Source: an uncultured Porphyromonas sp. (GTDB lineage: Bacteria > Bacteroidota > Bacteroidia > Bacteroidales > Porphyromonadaceae). Taken from it: a stretch of 7,759 nucleotides of DNA. Positions 4,903-7,759 of this stretch are shown here, one piece after another. Numbering within the stretch: position 1 is the first letter of the stretch; each line of letters starts with the position of its first letter. A model generated the notes under the pieces. The model was not told where the DNA came from. It ran no database searches and saw only the letters and a list, made by a program, of their open reading frames with translations. A program made the translations under genes and the position numbers. The stretch is from positions 1-7,759 of the forward strand of contig CABQOJ010000053.1 of NCBI GenBank assembly GCA_902465775.1, in the 5' to 3' direction.

Positions 4903-7759
4903 ATGAAAAGATTATTTCCTATTCTGCTGTGCTTCTTAGCATTTGCAGTGCCACGGCTCTATGGTCAGAAGACCTACCTCGTGACCTTCTCTGCTACGGA
5001 GGGAGGTACACTTACGGCGCAAGCTCTCAATCCATGGGTAGATTTCCAGTCTGGCGACCAACTCGTTGCGGGTACAAATCTCAACTTCAACGCATCAGCC
5101 AATGAAGGCTACCAGCTAGAGTACTGGGAGATCAATGGTGAGCGAAGCGATCTCACCGATTACAGCATTTCGCTAGACAATCTACAAGCACCTCTCAGCG
5201 TGGTAGCGCACTTTAAGATGGCTCCCACTGATGGCTATAAAGTCCACATATCCGCCGTCGGAGAGGGCGAGATAACAGCTTATTTTGGTTCCTATTGGTC
5301 TCAAACGATAGTCAAGGATGGCGACAATGTTCCTGCGGGTACAATTATCTCCTTCACTGCCACACCTAAGGAGGGCAAGGTCGTAGGATACTGGACTATC
5401 AATGACAAAAAGGGTGATGAAAGTTACGGCAAGAAAACGTTTATGTACACGGTTATTGCCGAGACTACGCTGAGCGTTGAGTTTATTGACCCAGTATATG
5501 ACCAGCTGACCTTTGAGGCTACTGAAGGCGCAGAGATTGAGGCCTACGCCAATTGGAAACTCGTCAACTCTGGAGACTCTCTCGAGCGCGGTACCGAAGT
5601 GAAGTTTACTCCCAAGTTTGAGAATGACTACACGATTGATCACTGGGAGATCAACAATAAACTCTACCCATACAATGCTAAAAGTAGGGCTATAGAAGAC
5701 TATAAGGTGATGGGAGAAACTTATGTCAAACTCTTTGCACGACTGAAGGTAAAGTCTCCCGTTACCTTCTCCGCAGAAGTAAACGGTGAGGTGCTAGGAT
5801 TCAAGAATATTGCTAGTCTTTACGATGCTTCCTTCGTAGAGATTACCTCGGGTGAAGAACTCCCTGAAGAGACTCAGGTGATACTATTAGCTAAGCCTAG
5901 TGAAGGGTACCGTCTCACTTGCTGGACACTAGCTGGTGATACCATTGGAGAGACAACTCCTCTTATCTATAATGTTGTAAATGGAGATAACACCATCGTC
6001 GCACACTTTAATGTAGGCATTGACACAGAGACCATTCCTGTACACTTCTCCGCAGGTGAGGGGGGAAAGTTGACAGCCAAAACGAGCACATACAGCCCTA
6101 AGTATACGGAGCTCCCAGTCAAAGATGGTTTTCCTATAAAGAAGGGGCAAAGTGTCAGCTTCTCAGCAGTCCCTGATACCCTCTATGTGGTAAAGAGCTG
6201 GAGTGTCAATGGAAAGAAGAGTGCTGATTATTATGACGGCAAGAAAGATTTCACATATTCCTTCAATGCAGAGGATACAGTGCGCGTTGAATTTGAGAAG
6301 TTTACACCGCGTATTGTAAAGTTTGAAGCGTTTCCTGTAGAGGGTGGTAAAGTAGAAGCAAAAAACAGCTCTTGGGAAAGCATCAAGTCTGGTGACACCG
6401 TACCAGAAGGTCGCAAGATCTCAGTGTCTGCAGACAAAAACGATGGGTATGCATTTGAGTACTGGGAAATAAATGGTGAACGTAGTAACAAATATAAAGA
6501 GCGCAACATCTACGACTACGTAGTAATGAAGGATGTTTCCTTCAAGGCTTACTTCAAGAAACTCGTTAAGCTCCCCGTTACCTTCTCTGCAAATGGAGAC
6601 GGTTCTGTAGAGGGCAGACGAGGAGGTTATTGGGGTAGCACGATAAATCCTGGCGATACCATTGAAGAGGGCACTACCCTAAACTTCACAGCGATGGCCA
6701 ATGCTGAGTCTAAGCTATTTAACTGGACCATCAATGGAGTAGACACGCTCATGGGAGAGACAAGTATCTCCTACGAGGTGCAGAAGAATAAGCCCAACAC
6801 AATCGTTGCCAACTTTGTATCAACCGCAGCGCCTAAGGCTCTTGTCTCCTTTACATACGATGGCGAGGGGTCACTCGCTTGTACAGACAAGCTAGATGAT
6901 TCACCCGTGGCCAGTAATGAGTCTATCCCCGTCGGCAAGGTACTCAAGTTCGTCGCTACACCTGCTACAGGATACACTGTATCTGGCTGGACAATCAATG
7001 GTGAGGAGCTATACCCCAACCAGACGATTATTGAGTACACTGTCGTAGAGGGGACCAACGATATCACAGCACACTTTACACAAGGTGTACCTACGCCAAG
7101 TAGGGTGAAGGTTACCTACGGTGCAGCTACTGAAGGAGGGGAAGTTTCGGCTTTGCTATATCCAGCATCTGGTCTTTTTTCTCCCGTGGAAAGTGGAGAT
7201 GAGGTTGATTATGATTCAAATGTATTCTTTGAAGCAGATGCTAAAGCTGGCTACGAAGTGGAGAAGTGGGTAATCAATAACGAGGAAGCCACCTATGCTG
7301 GTAGCAAGGCTATGCTGACGATTGTTGTTAAGGAAAACACTGACGTTCAGGTCTACTTCAAGAAGATTGCTCCAGTAGCGGAGTACTCAGTCACCTTCTC
7401 AGCCGACCCTATTGAGGGTGGTACGATCAAGGCTTCTGGCTATGTAAACTCTCAGTACAAGACCTTCACTTCTGGTGAGTCTGTAGCCGAGAGCACTTAT
7501 ATAGACTTCGAGGCCACGGCAAATGAGGGCTATGAGTTTGAGAAGTGGATTGTCAATGGTGTTGACAAAACGCCAGAGTTTGGTGATAAGAATAAGATTT
7601 CTGAGGAGATCACGGCTGAGACGAATATAGTAGCTCACTTCAAGAGTACAGCTCCTGCCGAGGAGTACACGGTCACCTTTGCAGCTGATCCTAAGGAGGG
7701 TGGTACGATCACAGCAACGTACTACGACAAGGCCAATGAGAAGGAGGTTCCCTTCGAGA
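4903..7759 (+). CDS. Secreted multi-repeat protein with InlB-B-like 'bacterial repeat' modules (3' end missing)
   Basis: 952 codons are visible with no stop; the gene runs off the right edge. The start ATG is fixed by an in-frame TAA at 4885-4887 and is followed by a clear signal peptide (MKR, hydrophobic core to about residue 18, likely cut after LYG, residue 21). From residue 26 on there are ten complete beta-rich modules of about 80-87 aa and the start of an eleventh. Each has an opening strand like VTFSA.EGG, a middle SGD...G..(L/V).F.A element, a tryptophan core such as YWEING, and a closing strand like IVAHF. This resembles the divergent InlB B-repeat / 'bacterial repeat' family found in large surface proteins. 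No catalytic motif is visible; an adhesive or stalk role is inference. If the organism is Porphyromonas-like, the missing C-terminus may carry a type IX secretion sorting domain. Composition is more AT-rich than the upstream genes. The gene probably has its own promoter at 4701-4732. Confidence 0.9.
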   Translation, partial: MKRLFPILLCFLAFAVPRLYGQKTYLVTFSATEGGTLTAQALNPWVDFQSGDQLVAGTNLNFNASANEGYQLEYWEINGERSDLTDYSISLDNLQAPLSVVAHFKMAPTDGYKVHISAVGEGEITAYFGSYWSQTIVKDGDNVPAGTIISFTATPKEGKVVGYWTINDKKGDESYGKKTFMYTVIAETTLSVEFIDPVYDQLTFEATEGAEIEAYANWKLVNSGDSLERGTEVKFTPKFENDYTIDHWEINNKLYPYNAKSRAIEDYKVMGETYVKLFARLKVKSPVTFSAEVNGEVLGFKNIASLYDASFVEITSGEELPEETQVILLAKPSEGYRLTCWTLAGDTIGETTPLIYNVVNGDNTIVAHFNVGIDTETIPVHFSAGEGGKLTAKTSTYSPKYTELPVKDGFPIKKGQSVSFSAVPDTLYVVKSWSVNGKKSADYYDGKKDFTYSFNAEDTVRVEFEKFTPRIVKFEAFPVEGGKVEAKNSSWESIKSGDTVPEGRKISVSADKNDGYAFEYWEINGERSNKYKERNIYDYVVMKDVSFKAYFKKLVKLPVTFSANGDGSVEGRRGGYWGSTINPGDTIEEGTTLNFTAMANAESKLFNWTINGVDTLMGETSISYEVQKNKPNTIVANFVSTAAPKALVSFTYDGEGSLACTDKLDDSPVASNESIPVGKVLKFVATPATGYTVSGWTINGEELYPNQTIIEYTVVEGTNDITAHFTQGVPTPSRVKVTYGAATEGGEVSALLYPASGLFSPVESGDEVDYDSNVFFEADAKAGYEVEKWVINNEEATYAGSKAMLTIVVKENTDVQVYFKKIAPVAEYSVTFSADPIEGGTIKASGYVNSQYKTFTSGESVAESTYIDFEATANEGYEFEKWIVNGVDKTPEFGDKNKISEEITAETNIVAHFKSTAPAEEYTVTFAADPKEGGTITATYYDKANEKEVPFE
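4978..7759 (+). repeat. Array of ten complete plus one partial protein-level repeat modules
   Basis: Module boundaries by translated pattern: R1 4978-5217, R2 5233-5484, R3 5500-5739, R4 5755-6009, R5 6034-6294, R6 6310-6555, R7 6571-6816, R8 6838-7077, R9 7105-7359, R10 7381-7641, R11 7660 to the window end. The tryptophan cores in order are YWEING, YWTIND, HWEINN, CWTLAG, SWSVNG, YWEING, NWTING, GWTING, KWVINN and KWIVNG. Linkers are 5-9 residues; those after R7 to R10 are richer in Ala and Pro. Most modules have diverged strongly at the DNA level, so this is an old array except towards its 3' end. Boundaries are by eye and may shift by a few residues. Confidence 0.85.
5233..6816 (+). repeat. 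Duplicated three-module block (R2-R3-R4 and R5-R6-R7)
   Basis: The block 5233-6009 and the block 6034-6816 match module by module, with a period of about 801 bases. R2 and R5 share VH.SA.GEG, VKDG, a KK...Y..KK.F.Y segment after the tryptophan core, and the VEF ending. R3 and R6 share FEA, EA....W, SGD, WEIN and DY.VM. R4 and R7 share a K.PVTFSA opening, DT..GET and NTIVA.F. Each R3/R6-to-R4/R7 linker is also similar (KVKSPVTF and LVKLPVTF). The match is at protein level; the DNA has diverged considerably. Confidence 0.7.

Noticed and set aside
4903..4965. Lipoprotein signal in the repeat protein (Cys10)
   Set aside because: The residues before Cys10 are ILL, which does not fit the lipobox (small residue at -1), and the hydrophobic core continues beyond it. 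An ordinary signal peptide is the better reading.
5182..5643. 153-codon open frame on the - strand inside the repeat gene
   Set aside because: It lies antisense to a clearly coding frame with signal peptide and conserved repeats; its translation shows no recognisable domain. The other - strand frames at 5929-6150, 6231-6509, 6771-7067 and 7399-7638 are shadows for the same reason.
4978..7759. CRISPR-like or DNA-level tandem repeat array
   Set aside because: The periodicity is at protein level, in a continuous open frame, with unit lengths of about 240-280 bases and strong DNA divergence; there are no short identical repeats with unique spacers.

Overview
The window looks like chromosomal DNA of a Bacteroidota bacterium, most plausibly a Porphyromonas-like Bacteroidales. 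This is inferred from three things: no gene has a clear Shine-Dalgarno sequence, there is a good match to the Bacteroidetes promoter (TTTG, 20 bases, TAnnTTTG-like), and the encoded proteins are of types common in that group. No ribosomal or other taxonomic marker is present, so the genus is a guess.

All three supported genes read on the + strand. (1) 24-1880: a complete MsbA-type ABC exporter (618 aa) with every nucleotide-binding motif intact. (2) 1923-4388: a complete patatin-like phospholipase with a signal peptide, a POTRA-like linker and a C-terminal outer-membrane beta-barrel (821 aa). This is the type Vd (PlpD-like) architecture. Genes 1 and 2 are 42 bases apart with no visible terminator between them and are probably co-transcribed. 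(3) 4903 to the window end: a secreted or surface repeat protein, cut off at the right edge. Its 952 visible codons hold a signal peptide followed by ten complete modules and the start of an eleventh. The modules, about 80-87 aa each, resemble the InlB-B-repeat-like 'bacterial repeat' domain.

Between genes 2 and 3 lies a 514-base gap (4389-4902) without a convincing gene. It holds a probable terminator after the patatin gene, a cluster of short perfect inverted repeats that includes a 16-base palindrome, a candidate promoter at 4701-4732, and a leader of about 160 bases that can fold into competing stems. Gene 3 is therefore probably its own transcription unit. Its base composition is visibly more AT-rich than that of genes 1 and 2.

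The three products share an envelope theme: an inner-membrane exporter probably moving lipid or another hydrophobic substrate, an outer-membrane lipase, and an exported repeat protein. Only the first two are likely linked by transcription. The most interesting signal is inside gene 3. Modules 2-3-4 and 5-6-7 match each other in order, showing an ancestral duplication of a three-module block, while modules 9-11 look like a younger expansion continuing past the window. I saw no CRISPR array, tRNA, rRNA, insertion sequence or defence system.
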